DNA from: Helicobacter cynogastricus
GTDB taxonomy: Bacteria > Campylobacterota > Campylobacteria > Campylobacterales > Helicobacteraceae
Direction: 5' to 3'
Assembly (NCBI RefSeq): GCF_900197855.1
Contig: NZ_FZMQ01000017.1
Location: forward strand, 62,001-126,000
Length of the DNA stretch: 64,000 bases
The first letter of the stretch is position 1. Each line of letters opens with the position of its first letter. The position numbers and the translations under genes are program-made. The notes beneath the pieces were generated by a model. That model was given only the letters and a program-made list of their open reading frames with translations. It searched no databases and was not told the DNA's origin. Positions 44,217-53,594 of the stretch are shown one piece after another.

Positions 44217-46009
44217 AAATACTCTTTATTCTGCTTGCCCTAACTTTTTCTAGTCTGCAAACTGCTCCCTACATCGCGCTAGGTCAAGAATCCAAATACA
44301 AGAACCACTTCACTCACTTTGATTATACTAATCCCAACGCGCCCAAAGGGGGCACTTTAAGAAATTATGCGCTAGGGACCTTTGATAGCCTTAACCCTTT
44401 TTTGCTCAAGGGCACAAAAGCTAGCGGTTTAGAATTGGTCTATGACACCTTATTGGTCCAAAGTTTAGATGAGCCCTATGCAGAATACCCTCTCATTGCT
44501 GATGATATTGAAGTGGCTAAGGATCATAGCTATGTGATCTTTGGGATCGACAAGCGGGCCAGATTTAGCGATGGCGTGCCCATTTTAGCCACAGATGTCA
44601 AGTTCAGTTTTGATACTCTCATGCAAAAGGGGAGTCCGGTTTTTAGACAATACTATAGCGATGTGCAAGAGGCAATTGTACTTGATCCCCACCATATCAA
44701 ATTTGTTTTTAAAGACAAGACTAATGCCGAACTCCCTTTGATCTTAGGACAATTACAAGTCATTCCTAAACATTTTTTTGAAAAACATAGTTTTGAAAAC
44801 GATCCCCTGCTTATTCCGGTTTCTAGCGGACCTTATGTAGTCAGTTCTTTTAAAGTGGGCAAGCAAATCACCTACACGCGCAACAAAAATTATTGGGCGC
44901 GCGATTTGCCCACCATCAAGGGGCAATATAACTTTGATCGCATTACTTACGAATACTACAAGGACGACTCAGTGGCCCTGCAAGCCTTTTTAAGTGGGGC
45001 TTATGATTGGCGTTTTGAGAGCACGGCAAAAGTGTGGGCAAGGGGCTATGTGGGCAAGGCTATTAAACAGGGCAAGATTCACATGAAAAGTTTTGAGCAT
45101 TCTTTGCCCGCTGGAATGCAGGGGTTTTTTATGAACACCCGCAAGCCCCTTTTTAAAAATATCAAGGTGCGTGAAGCCTTGTTTTACGCCTTTGATTTTG
45201 AATGGGCGAATAAAAACCTCTTTTTTTCTCAGTATAAGCGCACCAATAGTTATTTTGCTAACTCTGTTTTTGCCTCTGAGGGCCTTCCACAAGGCGCAGA
45301 GCTTAAAATTTTAGATCGCTACCGCCCACAGCTAGAAGCCTATAACCCTAGAATCTTCACCCAAGCCTACACCATTCCGCGCACAGATGGTGCGCGCAAA
45401 GTGGGGGAAAATCTGCGTGAAAATCTCAAATACGCCCAAAAACTTCTGCACGATGCCGGCTATATTGTGGAACATAACCAACTCATCAATGCTAAAACCC
45501 GCGCGCCCTTTGAGTTCACACTCTTGCTCAAGAGTCAAGGGCTAGAGCGCCTAGCTCTAGCTTATGCACGCAATCTTAAGATTCTAGGGATTAAAATGCA
45601 TGTGCAAAGAGTGGATTTGAGCCAATACACCAATCGGCTTAAAAAATTTGACTATGATATGATTGTAGGAGTCATCGGGCAGTCTTTATTTCCGGGCAAT
45701 GAGCAACGCTATTATTGGGGCAGTAGCAGCGCAAAGCAAGCAGGGAGTCGCAATTATGCTGGAATTGCTAACCCAGTCATTGATGCCTTGATCGAATCTC
45801 TCATTAGTGCCCCAAATAGGGAGAGTCAGATTAATTTTGTGCGCGCGCTTGATCGAGTCTTGCTTTGGGGGTTTTATGTCGTGCCCCAATTTTATGGCTC
45901 TACCTTTAGAATTGCCTTTTGGGATAAAATTGGTATGCCAAAGATTTCACCCCCTTATGGTTTTTCGCCCACGCTCTGGTGGGATAAGACTTTGCAAAAG
46001 GAGCATTAA
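44213..46009 (+). CDS. oppA: ABC transporter periplasmic oligopeptide-binding protein (OppA/YejA-like)
   Basis: A 598-residue solute-binding protein of family 5. It begins with a signal peptide (MKILFILLALTFSSLQTAP), then NPNAPKGGTLRNYALGTFD, which is typical of the YejA subgroup. Later signatures are FSDGVPILATDVKFSFD and the C-terminal binding lobe. It delivers peptides to the OppB-type permease encoded next. The start is GTG, overlapping the trpS stop. No ATPase genes follow, so those subunits must be encoded elsewhere, as they are in H. pylori. Confidence 0.87.
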   Translation: MKILFILLALTFSSLQTAPYIALGQESKYKNHFTHFDYTNPNAPKGGTLRNYALGTFDSLNPFLLKGTKASGLELVYDTLLVQSLDEPYAEYPLIADDIEVAKDHSYVIFGIDKRARFSDGVPILATDVKFSFDTLMQKGSPVFRQYYSDVQEAIVLDPHHIKFVFKDKTNAELPLILGQLQVIPKHFFEKHSFENDPLLIPVSSGPYVVSSFKVGKQITYTRNKNYWARDLPTIKGQYNFDRITYEYYKDDSVALQAFLSGAYDWRFESTAKVWARGYVGKAIKQGKIHMKSFEHSLPAGMQGFFMNTRKPLFKNIKVREALFYAFDFEWANKNLFFSQYKRTNSYFANSVFASEGLPQGAELKILDRYRPQLEAYNPRIFTQAYTIPRTDGARKVGENLRENLKYAQKLLHDAGYIVEHNQLINAKTRAPFEFTLLLKSQGLERLALAYARNLKILGIKMHVQRVDLSQYTNRLKKFDYDMIVGVIGQSLFPGNEQRYYWGSSSAKQAGSRNYAGIANPVIDALIESLISAPNRESQINFVRALDRVLLWGFYVVPQFYGSTFRIAFWDKIGMPKISPPYGFSPTLWWDKTLQKEH

Positions 46010-47074
46010 ATGGCGCGCTACGTTCTCAAAAGACTTTGGCTCATCATCCCCACTTTGCTAGGCATTATTACCATCAATTTCTTTATTATCCAAAGCGCGC
46101 CCGGGGGACCTGTGGAGCAGATGATGGCTAAGCTTAGCGGAGCGAATAATCAAGAGACTAATAACAGCTCTATGAAGGAGAGACAATTTCAAGCAAGCCG
46201 TTACAAGGGCGCGGAGGGTATGGATAGCGCGCTGTATGCTGAACTCAATAAACTTTATGGTTTTGATAAGCCCATTTGGGCGCGCTATGTGGACATGCTT
46301 AAAAAATACCTCGTGTTTGATTTTGGACAGAGTTTTTACCGCCAAATTAGTGTGATCGATCTCATTAAAGAAAAACTTCCCGTTTCAATTTCTCTAGGCT
46401 TTTTTAGCACCTTGCTTATTTATCTAATTTCCATTCCTCTAGGCATTTACAAAGCTAGACGCAATAATTCTAGCCTAGATGTGGCCAGTAGCGTGGTGAT
46501 TGTCATTGCCAATGCCATTCCTGCCTTCCTCTTTGCCATTGTCTTAATTGTGCTCTTTGCCTCGGGGACTTATTGGCAGATCTTCCCTCTAAAGGGCTTG
46601 GTGAGCGAGGATTTTGAGAGTTTGAGCACTTTAGCTAAGATCAAAGATTATCTATGGCATATCACTTTGCCTGTGATTTGTATGAGCATTGGGGGGTTTG
46701 CAAGCCTGACACTCTTAGTTAAAAACTCTTTTCTAGATGAAATGGGCAAGCTTTATATTTTATGTGCGCGCGCTAAGGGGTGCTCTGAGGGGCGTATTCT
46801 TTATGGACATGTTTTTAGAAACGCGATGCTCTTAGTCATTGCCGGGTTTCCTAGCGCATTTTTGGGCGTGTTTTTTAGCGGGAGTTTATTAATTGAGGTA
46901 ATTTTTAGCCTAGATGGGCTAGGCTTGTTAGGTTTTGAGAGCATTGTCAATCGCGATTACCCGGTCGTGTTTGCTTCCTTGTATATTTTTACCTTGCTAG
47001 GCTTGGTGGTGAATTTGATTAGCGATCTGACCTATAGCTTTGTAGATCCACGGATTGATTTTGATAAACGATAG
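46010..47074 (+). CDS. oppB: ABC transporter permease (OppB/YejB-like)
   Basis: A 354-residue inner-membrane permease with six hydrophobic helices. It has the EAA-type cytoplasmic loop ILCARAKGCSEGRILYGHVFRNAM (key residues ARAKG and G) near residue 253, which contacts the ATPase. The periplasmic loop after the first helix is long (SAPGGPVEQMM and onward), as in YejB. It starts directly after the oppA stop. There is no oppC homologue next to it. Confidence 0.87.
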   Translation: MARYVLKRLWLIIPTLLGIITINFFIIQSAPGGPVEQMMAKLSGANNQETNNSSMKERQFQASRYKGAEGMDSALYAELNKLYGFDKPIWARYVDMLKKYLVFDFGQSFYRQISVIDLIKEKLPVSISLGFFSTLLIYLISIPLGIYKARRNNSSLDVASSVVIVIANAIPAFLFAIVLIVLFASGTYWQIFPLKGLVSEDFESLSTLAKIKDYLWHITLPVICMSIGGFASLTLLVKNSFLDEMGKLYILCARAKGCSEGRILYGHVFRNAMLLVIAGFPSAFLGVFFSGSLLIEVIFSLDGLGLLGFESIVNRDYPVVFASLYIFTLLGLVVNLISDLTYSFVDPRIDFDKR

Positions 47075-47082
47075 GAGTTGGT

Positions 47083-47613
47083 GTGAATAATCTTAAGGTA
47101 TTGAGACTTTATGGCTTGGCAGGTTTGTGGGTAGCTGGCTTGCTTGGAGTGTATGTAGGTATATTTTTTCAAACACGCCTAGCTACAAACCCCCCTATCA
47201 CCCCCATTGAGATAAAGCCCTCCACGCCCCCCGCTCAAGCTAAGACACAGACACCTCCACCTCCTCCTAAACCTTTGGAGCAAAAACCCCCTGCGGTAGA
47301 ATCTGCACCTCCCAAAGTCCCCCCACAAACACCTCCCCCCCCAACACCCTCCACACCTCCCACACCAACAACCCCTGCTCCTCAGCCCGTTGTAACGCCT
47401 CAAATCAAACCTATAAAACCGGAAATACCCAAGTTTAAAACCTACATTGTGGTTGTGAATGTCTTAAATGTGCGCGCCCTGCCCAATATTCATGCCCGGG
47501 TTACTCAGCAGTTAATGCATGCCCAAAAAGTGCAAGTGTTGGAGATCAAAGATGGTTGGGGGCGCACCAAGAGAGGTTGGGTATTTTTAGATTTCTTGGA
47601 AAGAGTGCCATGA
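47083..47613 (+). CDS. Membrane-anchored bacterial SH3-domain protein with Pro-rich linker
   Basis: A 176-residue protein. One N-terminal membrane helix (LYGLAGLWVAGLLGVYVGIFF) is followed by a Pro/Thr/Lys-rich spacer of about 75 residues and a C-terminal SH3b domain (VVVNVLNVRALPNIHARVTQQL and onward). The domain order suggests a periplasmic protein that binds cell wall or peptide through SH3b. H. pylori has a similar gene between oppB and aroE. The GTG start has AGGAG upstream. The stop overlaps aroE (ATGA). Confidence 0.8.
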   Translation: MNNLKVLRLYGLAGLWVAGLLGVYVGIFFQTRLATNPPITPIEIKPSTPPAQAKTQTPPPPPKPLEQKPPAVESAPPKVPPQTPPPPTPSTPPTPTTPAPQPVVTPQIKPIKPEIPKFKTYIVVVNVLNVRALPNIHARVTQQLMHAQKVQVLEIKDGWGRTKRGWVFLDFLERVP

Positions 47614-48416
47614 AAGAGAAATTTTTTGGAGTTTTTGGCAACCCGATCGCTCATTCTAAATCCCCTCTTTTACACAATAAAGCCTTCAAAGACTTTCAAA
47701 AAGAACTAGGCTTTAGGGGGCATTACCAAGCCATTTTATTAGAAGAGGGTAGTAGTCTTAAAGAGACATTTTTAAAATTAAATTTAAGCGGGGCGAACAT
47801 CACCGCCCCCTTTAAAGAAGACGCTTATCATCTAAGCGATGTGCAAGAAGGGCAGGCCCAAGCTATCCAAGCCCTTAATACTTGGGTTTATGAAAAAGGG
47901 CGCATAGTGGGGCGCACAACAGATATTGAGGGGTTTTATGCCCCGCTTAATGAGAGAAACTTCAAGCCCAAAAAAGCCTTAGTGTTAGGAGCTGGGGGGA
48001 GTGCTCAGGCGGTGGTGGCCGGGTTGTGTGCGCAGGGGGTAAAGGTGCATGTTTTTAATCGTAGCCCTCAGAGGCTTGAAACTTTTTACGCACAGGGCTT
48101 AACATGTTTTCACCCCCCGCACTTCCCTTTAGAGAGCTATGATTTATTGGTAAACACCACGAGCGCGGGGATGGACGGGGCAACTTATCCGCTTGATTTG
48201 GACATCCTTAAATCCCTTTTAGCTAAAGCGCACATGGCTTATGATTTGATTTACAGCGTGCAAACCCCGTTTTTAAAATTAGCTAAAGATATGGGTGTGG
48301 AGGTTTTAGATGGGCGCGCGATGCTCATCGCCCAAGCGGCTTTGAGTTTTGGTTATTTTTGCGCCCAAAAAATCCCCTATGCAGAGATTTTAAAGAGCAT
48401 GCAAGAGGTCTTTTAA
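47610..48416 (+). CDS. aroE: Shikimate dehydrogenase AroE
   Basis: A 268-residue NADPH enzyme of the shikimate pathway. The substrate site is GNPIAHSKSPLLHN near residue 8 and the dinucleotide loop is VLGAGGSAQAVV near residue 122; the lysine in NITAPFKED is catalytic. I chose ATG 47610 because it overlaps the SH3 gene stop and gives the family N-terminus. The gene ends 1 base before the convergent gmhA. Confidence 0.93.
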   Translation: MKEKFFGVFGNPIAHSKSPLLHNKAFKDFQKELGFRGHYQAILLEEGSSLKETFLKLNLSGANITAPFKEDAYHLSDVQEGQAQAIQALNTWVYEKGRIVGRTTDIEGFYAPLNERNFKPKKALVLGAGGSAQAVVAGLCAQGVKVHVFNRSPQRLETFYAQGLTCFHPPHFPLESYDLLVNTTSAGMDGATYPLDLDILKSLLAKAHMAYDLIYSVQTPFLKLAKDMGVEVLDGRAMLIAQAALSFGYFCAQKIPYAEILKSMQEVF

Positions 48417-48417
48417 C

Positions 48418-48984
48418 CTAGACAAAAGCCCGCTCAATTTGCTCACAAAGCAAATGGATCACCAAAATATGCATCTCTTGGATGCGCGGGGTGTCGTGGC
48501 TAGGGATAATGAGGTTATGATCGCATAGAGCGCGCATTTTGCCCCCATCTCTTCCACTAAGCCCTAGAGAGCCCAAGCCCAGCTCCTGCCCCCTTTGCAG
48601 GGCTAAGAGCACATTCTCAGAGTTGCCACTGGTAGAAATCCCTACCAAACAATCCCCCTTTTGCCCTAAAGCCTCTACTTGGCGCGCAAAAACATGGGCA
48701 TAGCCATAATCGTTACCAATGGCGGTTAATGCCGAGGTGTCTGTGCTCAGAGCTACTGCTGGAAGTCCGCGCCTCTCTCTTTTATAGCGACCGGTCAGCT
48801 CGGCAGCAAAATGTTGTGCATCAGCAGCACTTCCTCCATTCCCACAAATTAAAATCTTATGCCTATTTTGCAACACAGAAACTAGCTTTGAGGCGACTTT
48901 TTCTATCTCTATGGCTAAATTTTGTAAGGTTTGTTGGGCAACTTCTAGGTGATCTTTAAATTCGGCATAAATCAACTCTTGCAT
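48418..48984 (-). CDS. gmhA: Phosphoheptose isomerase GmhA
   Basis: A 188-residue SIS-fold enzyme converting sedoheptulose 7-phosphate to D-glycero-heptose 7-phosphate, the first step to ADP-heptose for LPS. The signatures are [20 protein letters not shown] near residue 44 and [12 protein letters not shown] near residue 112. The gene has its own extended -10 promoter in the 37-base gap after the EptA-like gene. It is the last gene of the heptose run. Confidence 0.94.
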   Translation of the reverse strand: MQELIYAEFKDHLEVAQQTLQNLAIEIEKVASKLVSVLQNRHKILICGNGGSAADAQHFAAELTGRYKRERRGLPAVALSTDTSALTAIGNDYGYAHVFARQVEALGQKGDCLVGISTSGNSENVLLALQRGQELGLGSLGLSGRDGGKMRALCDHNLIIPSHDTPRIQEMHILVIHLLCEQIERAFV

Positions 48985-49010
48985 TCTAATCCTTTAGAAA
49001 AGATGGGCAG

Positions 49011-49016
49011 ATTATA
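49011..49016 (-). promoter_or_regulatory. Extended -10 promoter element for gmhA
   Basis: On the minus strand, TGC-TATAAT lies 27 bases before the gmhA start, inside the gap that follows the EptA-like gene. It would make gmhA independent of the upstream phase-variable gene. Confidence 0.6.
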
Positions 49017-49021
49017 GCACG

Positions 49022-50668
49022 CTAGGGGTGCGGATACACTTTATCATCACAATAGATTCTCTTGCGCTTTTCATCAAACTTGGGGCTTAGTAAATTTTTA
49101 TTCTCTAAATGATCTTTAGTGTGGATACCCACTAAGGGCAAAAGAGTGTGGATCAAATCATCGCTCATGAAGGGTTTGTGCACCGCTTGGGCGAGTTGTT
49201 GCACTTTACTAGGGCGTTTTTGCTTAAAGAGATCGGTTACATAAATGATAAAGGGGATTTGCACGCCATAAATTGAGCAACGATGCCCATAAGTGTTGCC
49301 GCTCTCAAACATATCTTGGGCGTGATCGGAGAGGTAGAGAATGAGCGCGTCTTTTTTTTCAAACAGCTTAAAGATTTGTCGCAAGACACTATCGGTGTAG
49401 TAAATGGAGTTGACATAATCGGCTAGGGTTTGTAACTGCGCCTTGTCTTTAATATGCAAGCCTTGAGTGGGGATTTGCGCGGGACTAAATTTAGCAAAAC
49501 TTTTAGGGAAGCGTTCGTGATAGAGGATATGACTACCGATGAGGTGAAAAACAATGGCATTTTTAGCCCCAAGCTGGGGTTTAACCTTTTGCTCAAACAA
49601 ATCTAACAAAGCTTGATCGCTGGTGTCTAAAGAGGAAGTTCTATAAAAACTCTCAAAGCGTTTAGGTAGAAGTTTATAGGCATTATTGGCTTGGGCAGGA
49701 TTTTGATTTGTCAGCCAAAAGGTTTGATAGCCCGCTAATTTAAAAATATCCCCCAAACTTCTTTGAAAATACCATGGAGTGTGGCGATTTTCTACATCGC
49801 TGTAATTGAGCAAAGTCTGCAACACAGGGGCGGTGTTTGCAAAGGCAGAGATCACATCTTTAAAGACAAATAAATTTTGCGATCTCTCTCTCTCTCTCTT
49901 TAAGCCACTTAAAAAAGGCGTGTTGGGCAGAGCGTAGCCATAAACTCCCATGAAATTCCTAGACACACTCTCGCCCACAATTAAAACCACATCAGGCACA
50001 CTCTCTTTGTCCACGCGCAGATAGTCTTTAGCAAAGGGGCGATCCAAGCTTTGGCGCGCTACTTGAGTGCTATAACGCAGACTAAAATACAGGGCTCTAG
50101 CCTCTTTGATGAGGGGTAGAGTTTCCCAAACTTCTGGAGGACTCCAACCTGCCATCCCTCTTTGGGCAAATAGATAAGCGGTGCGTCCCATGTGCGCGCC
50201 CACGCCCAAGCTCATGAATACCAACAAAATTAAATGCACGCGCCTACTCAATTCCCATTTAAAACGCACAAAATACAAAAACAGCGCACAGAATGCTAGC
50301 AGGGCTAAAAACAGCGCGCTATGGGGCAATACATGCGCTTTTAAAAACGCTAGACTTTCATGGACATTGGTATCTTGCAAAGTCTCCATGAGAGCTTGGT
50401 TGATGTCCATATTGAAATAATACCCCATAAAAAAGCGCACAAATGCGCTAGCCAAACTCAAAACCAGTAAAATATTTTTGCTCCACTCTCTAGCGCGCAT
50501 GGGCAAGAAACTTAGCAGAGTGTAAGCCACATAGAAAAACACCGCGCTATAAAAGCCATTCTTGGCGATCGCCTTGAGCGAGTAGCTTAGATGGATATCT
50601 GGAGAAAACCCGCCCGCCAGCGCGAAGCTAAACACGCAAAGAAAAAAGCGCGTATCTAAGACAACCAC
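49022..50668 (-). CDS. eptA: Phosphoethanolamine transferase, EptA-type, with a coding (TC)8 repeat
   Basis: About 548 residues: five N-terminal membrane helices and a periplasmic sulfatase-fold domain. Visible are VLIVGESVSRNFMGVYGYALPN, with the nucleophile region at GES and a Ser where Thr is common, plus FHLIGSHILYHERFP and LYLSDHAQDMFESGN. It would transfer phosphoethanolamine to lipid A or LPS core, which raises resistance to cationic peptides. The codons for RERERS form an (AG)8 repeat on this strand, so slippage would switch the gene off; it now reads through. The GTG at 50666-50668 follows the hldE stop; a TTG at 50725 is the longer alternative. H. pylori has no such gene between gmhA and hldE. 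Confidence 0.8.
   Translation of the reverse strand: MVVLDTRFFLCVFSFALAGGFSPDIHLSYSLKAIAKNGFYSAVFFYVAYTLLSFLPMRAREWSKNILLVLSLASAFVRFFMGYYFNMDINQALMETLQDTNVHESLAFLKAHVLPHSALFLALLAFCALFLYFVRFKWELSRRVHLILLVFMSLGVGAHMGRTAYLFAQRGMAGWSPPEVWETLPLIKEARALYFSLRYSTQVARQSLDRPFAKDYLRVDKESVPDVVLIVGESVSRNFMGVYGYALPNTPFLSGLKRERERSQNLFVFKDVISAFANTAPVLQTLLNYSDVENRHTPWYFQRSLGDIFKLAGYQTFWLTNQNPAQANNAYKLLPKRFESFYRTSSLDTSDQALLDLFEQKVKPQLGAKNAIVFHLIGSHILYHERFPKSFAKFSPAQIPTQGLHIKDKAQLQTLADYVNSIYYTDSVLRQIFKLFEKKDALILYLSDHAQDMFESGNTYGHRCSIYGVQIPFIIYVTDLFKQKRPSKVQQLAQAVHKPFMSDDLIHTLLPLVGIHTKDHLENKNLLSPKFDEKRKRIYCDDKVYPHP
49883..49898 (-). repeat. (TC)8 dinucleotide repeat inside eptA
   Basis: Eight TC units on the plus strand (AG on the coding strand) within the part encoding the start of the periplasmic domain. 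Adding or losing one unit shifts the frame. This is a candidate on/off switch. Confidence 0.85.
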
Positions 50669-50669
50669 G

Positions 50670-52097
50670 CTAATTTTTACCGGTGATCTTAGCAATGGTT
50701 TGCGTGGTGGAATAACCTTTGACAAAATCGATCAAGACCACTTGATCGACCAAATCCCGCCCTATGACTTCTTTGTCTTTATAGTCTGCCCCCTTGACTA
50801 AAATATGAGGCTTGAGGGCTTTAATGAGCTCATAGGGGGTGTCCTCCTCAAAGATCACCACAAAATCCACACATTCTAAGCCAGCCAGCACCACCGCGCG
50901 CGCGTCTTGATCACAAATAGGGCGACTCTCCCCCTTTAAGCGGCGCACCGAAGCATCGCTATTCAGCCCCACAATGAGAATATCCCCTAATTTTTTAGCC
51001 TCTTGTAAATACTGCACATGCCCGCGGTGCAAGAGATCAAAACAGCCATTAGTGAAGACAATTTTTTTAGAGCGCATGGCGTGTAAGAGGTGGCTAGCAC
51101 TGAGCTTGTCTAAGATTTTTTGGCCTTGATGGTGATAAGAGTGCAAAAAGTCCAGCACTTCTGCATAAGAGGCGCGCGCACTCCCCACCTTGCCCACCAC
51201 CACCGCTGCTGCTGCATTGGCAAAGGTGCAGGCTTGTAAGATAGACACACCCACACTCAGTCCAAAGGCCAAAGCCGCAATGACGGTGTCCCCCGCCCCG
51301 CTCACATCGTAAACCTCTTTGGCAATAGTGGGGATTTTGAGCAAGCGATCCCCCTGCAAAAAAGCCATACCCGCTTCGCTCAAGGTGATCAGAGGGATAG
51401 AAATATGCAAATGGTCTTTAAAAAATAATAACGCTTCTTTTAAGCTCGCATCGTCTGTAATCTCAATGCCCGTAGCCATTTGGGCTTCTTTTTTATTGGG
51501 CGTGATGAGGGTCGCGTGGGCGTATTTAGAATAATCTTTTCCTTTGGGGTCGCATAACACAAGTTTATTTTGTGCTTTAGCGTTGTGGATTAAGTTTTGG
51601 CAAAACTCTTTGTCTAAAACCCCTTTTTGATAATCAGACAGAATTAAAATATCGGCATTCTGTAAGAGATTTTGGGCTATTTCTAGCAGGCGCGCGCGCA
51701 GGTTTTCACAAATAGAGGTGCGCTTTTCTCTATCCACGCGCAAAACCTGTTGTCTTGAAATCATCACCCGGCTTTTTTGGCATGTAGGCCGTTGGGTGTC
51801 GCTTAAAACGCCTTGTGTATCCACGCCTAAACTTTGTAGATTTTCAAGAACGCGCGTTTTGCTCTCATCTTCACCCACCACGCCACATAAGCTCACTTGC
51901 GCCCCTAGGGCTACTAAATTATCCACCACATTCCCCGCCCCCCCCAGTTTGTAGCTCTCCCTTTGTACTTCCACCACCTGCACAGGGGCTTCAGGGGAGA
52001 GGCGATCACTCATTCCCCAAATGTAGTGATCTAAGATAATATCCCCCACCACAAGCACACGGGGGGTTTTAAGGGGTGTTAACAACCAGTTTTGCAC
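50670..52097 (-). CDS. hldE: Bifunctional heptose kinase / adenylyltransferase HldE
   Basis: A 475-residue enzyme with two domains. The N-terminal ribokinase-type kinase is marked by GGAGNVVDNLVALGAQ and DVSGAGDTVIAALAF near residue 265. The C-terminal nucleotidyltransferase starts at FTNGCFDLLHRGHVQYL near residue 350. It makes ADP-D-glycero-heptose, the LPS core precursor and, as known, an activator of host ALPK1. The GTG start overlaps the end of hldD by 19 bases. Confidence 0.94.
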   Translation of the reverse strand: MQNWLLTPLKTPRVLVVGDIILDHYIWGMSDRLSPEAPVQVVEVQRESYKLGGAGNVVDNLVALGAQVSLCGVVGEDESKTRVLENLQSLGVDTQGVLSDTQRPTCQKSRVMISRQQVLRVDREKRTSICENLRARLLEIAQNLLQNADILILSDYQKGVLDKEFCQNLIHNAKAQNKLVLCDPKGKDYSKYAHATLITPNKKEAQMATGIEITDDASLKEALLFFKDHLHISIPLITLSEAGMAFLQGDRLLKIPTIAKEVYDVSGAGDTVIAALAFGLSVGVSILQACTFANAAAAVVVGKVGSARASYAEVLDFLHSYHHQGQKILDKLSASHLLHAMRSKKIVFTNGCFDLLHRGHVQYLQEAKKLGDILIVGLNSDASVRRLKGESRPICDQDARAVVLAGLECVDFVVIFEEDTPYELIKALKPHILVKGADYKDKEVIGRDLVDQVVLIDFVKGYSTTQTIAKITGKN

Positions 52098-53059
52098 GCT
52101 AGCTCTTTAATCACGGGAATGTATTCCTTAATTCCTTCTTCTAGGCTGTAGCGGGGCGTGTAGTCTAAATCATTGCAAGTCGCCTCAATATCCGCGCAAG
52201 TGTGGTTTTGAAAAAAGGGGTAGGGGTTTTTAATGTAGGTGGTTTTAAAATCGCCTAGATGTTGTTTGAGAATTGCCACAATGTCATTATAACTGCGAGC
52301 CACTCCACTCCCTACATTGTAAACCCCACTTCTAGGGGCTTCTATCGCTTTGACATTTGCCGCAATCACATCTTCAATGTAGACAAAATCGCGTTTTTGC
52401 TCCCCAAATTCAAAGAGTTTTACCTCTTGATCTTGCAAGGCCTGCAAGCCTAGCTGTAAGATCATCGAAGCGGTTTTGTGCTTGTAAAATTCCCCCGGAC
52501 CATAGACATTAAAATAACGCAAGCCGATAATGCGCCCGTAACTCTCTTGGGCAAAGGCCTGCGCACTCTTGTCCATGCACAATTTGGAAAAACCATAGAC
52601 ATTTTCAGGCACTTCGCCAAACCCTACGCGATTGGGTGCTGGGGTGTTGCCATAAACTCCGGCTGAGGAGGCGTAAATCACTCTGGCGTCCTTTTTATCG
52701 GCGATTTTGAGCAACTTCATAAACGCTTGGTGGTTGGTGCGCATCACTAATTCTTGATTTTGCTGTGTGGTGTCTGAGATAGCGGCTTGGTGAAAGAGGT
52801 AGTCAAAATTAATTTTTTTTAGCGCGCTCAAGTCGTGATTGATGTCCGCGGTGATGATCTCCCCATGAAAATTGAGCAAATTTTTAAAATGCCCCAAGCT
52901 GTCGCTAGGAGGGGTTTGATCTCTAAATTTGTCTAGGACAATCACATTGGCATTAGGGTGGTGTTTTTGAAAATAAAGCGCGAGATTACTCCCAATAAAG
53001 CCCGCCCCTCCTGTGATCACAATGGTTTTGTTGTCTAAACTAGAAGTGATGTAGGGCAT
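52079..53059 (-). CDS. hldD: ADP-L-glycero-D-manno-heptose-6-epimerase HldD
   Basis: A 326-residue short-chain dehydrogenase-type epimerase that inverts C6 of ADP-heptose. The NAD(P) loop is VITGGAGFIGSNLA near residue 16 and the catalytic Tyr-Lys pair is in NVYGFSKLCMD near residue 150. The KTASM and RSGVYNVGSG segments fit the subfamily. It lies 10 bases downstream of gmhB and is coupled to hldE. Confidence 0.94.
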   Translation of the reverse strand: MPYITSSLDNKTIVITGGAGFIGSNLALYFQKHHPNANVIVLDKFRDQTPPSDSLGHFKNLLNFHGEIITADINHDLSALKKINFDYLFHQAAISDTTQQNQELVMRTNHQAFMKLLKIADKKDARVIYASSAGVYGNTPAPNRVGFGEVPENVYGFSKLCMDKSAQAFAQESYGRIIGLRYFNVYGPGEFYKHKTASMILQLGLQALQDQEVKLFEFGEQKRDFVYIEDVIAANVKAIEAPRSGVYNVGSGVARSYNDIVAILKQHLGDFKTTYIKNPYPFFQNHTCADIEATCNDLDYTPRYSLEEGIKEYIPVIKELACKTGC

Positions 53060-53069
53060 ATCAATCCTT

Positions 53070-53594
53070 TCAAGAGTGTTTTAAAAAATCTAGCACTTGT
53101 TGCAGGGTGCTAATAGAGTGCGCGTATTCTAAAGGCGTTTGCGGGCATGTTTGTAGCCATAAATTCGTGCCAATGCCTGCATTGTGTCCAAACTGTATAT
53201 CACTTTTTTTATCCCCCAACATCACGCTTTGAGTCAAATCAAGCTCAAAATCTTGACAAGCGGTTTTAACCATGCCAATTTGGGGTTTTCTGCAAACACA
53301 ATGATCATTAGGGGCATGCGGGCAGTGATAAATGCGATCCAAGCCAAAACCTAGCACCTTTTGTAATTGTTCTTGCATGTAGGCACTAAGAGTTTCAAAA
53401 TCCTGCTCGCTATAATACCCCCGTCCAATGCCCGATTGGTTGGTAACTAGCAATAATAAATAACCACAATTTTTAGCGTGAGCCAATAGCTCAAAGATAC
53501 CGGGCATAAACTCAAAATCCGCGTAGGTGTGCACATATCCCCTATCCACATTCACCACCCCATCGCGATCTAAAAACAAGGCTTTATGTTTCAA
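53070..53594 (-). CDS. gmhB: D-glycero-beta-D-manno-heptose-1,7-bisphosphate 7-phosphatase GmhB
   Basis: A 174-residue HAD phosphatase. The nucleophile motif is FLDRDGVVN at residue 7, motif II is LVTNQSGIGRG, and the Cys/His zinc loop is CPHAPNDHCVCRKP near residue 90. It removes the 7-phosphate between the two HldE reactions. The ATG overlaps the preceding membrane-protein gene by 4 bases. Confidence 0.94.
   Translation of the reverse strand: MKHKALFLDRDGVVNVDRGYVHTYADFEFMPGIFELLAHAKNCGYLLLLVTNQSGIGRGYYSEQDFETLSAYMQEQLQKVLGFGLDRIYHCPHAPNDHCVCRKPQIGMVKTACQDFELDLTQSVMLGDKKSDIQFGHNAGIGTNLWLQTCPQTPLEYAHSISTLQQVLDFLKHS

Noticed and set aside
47200-47420. Pro-rich tract in the SH3-domain gene
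   Set aside because: A coding linker of low complexity, not a DNA-level repeat with a regular unit.
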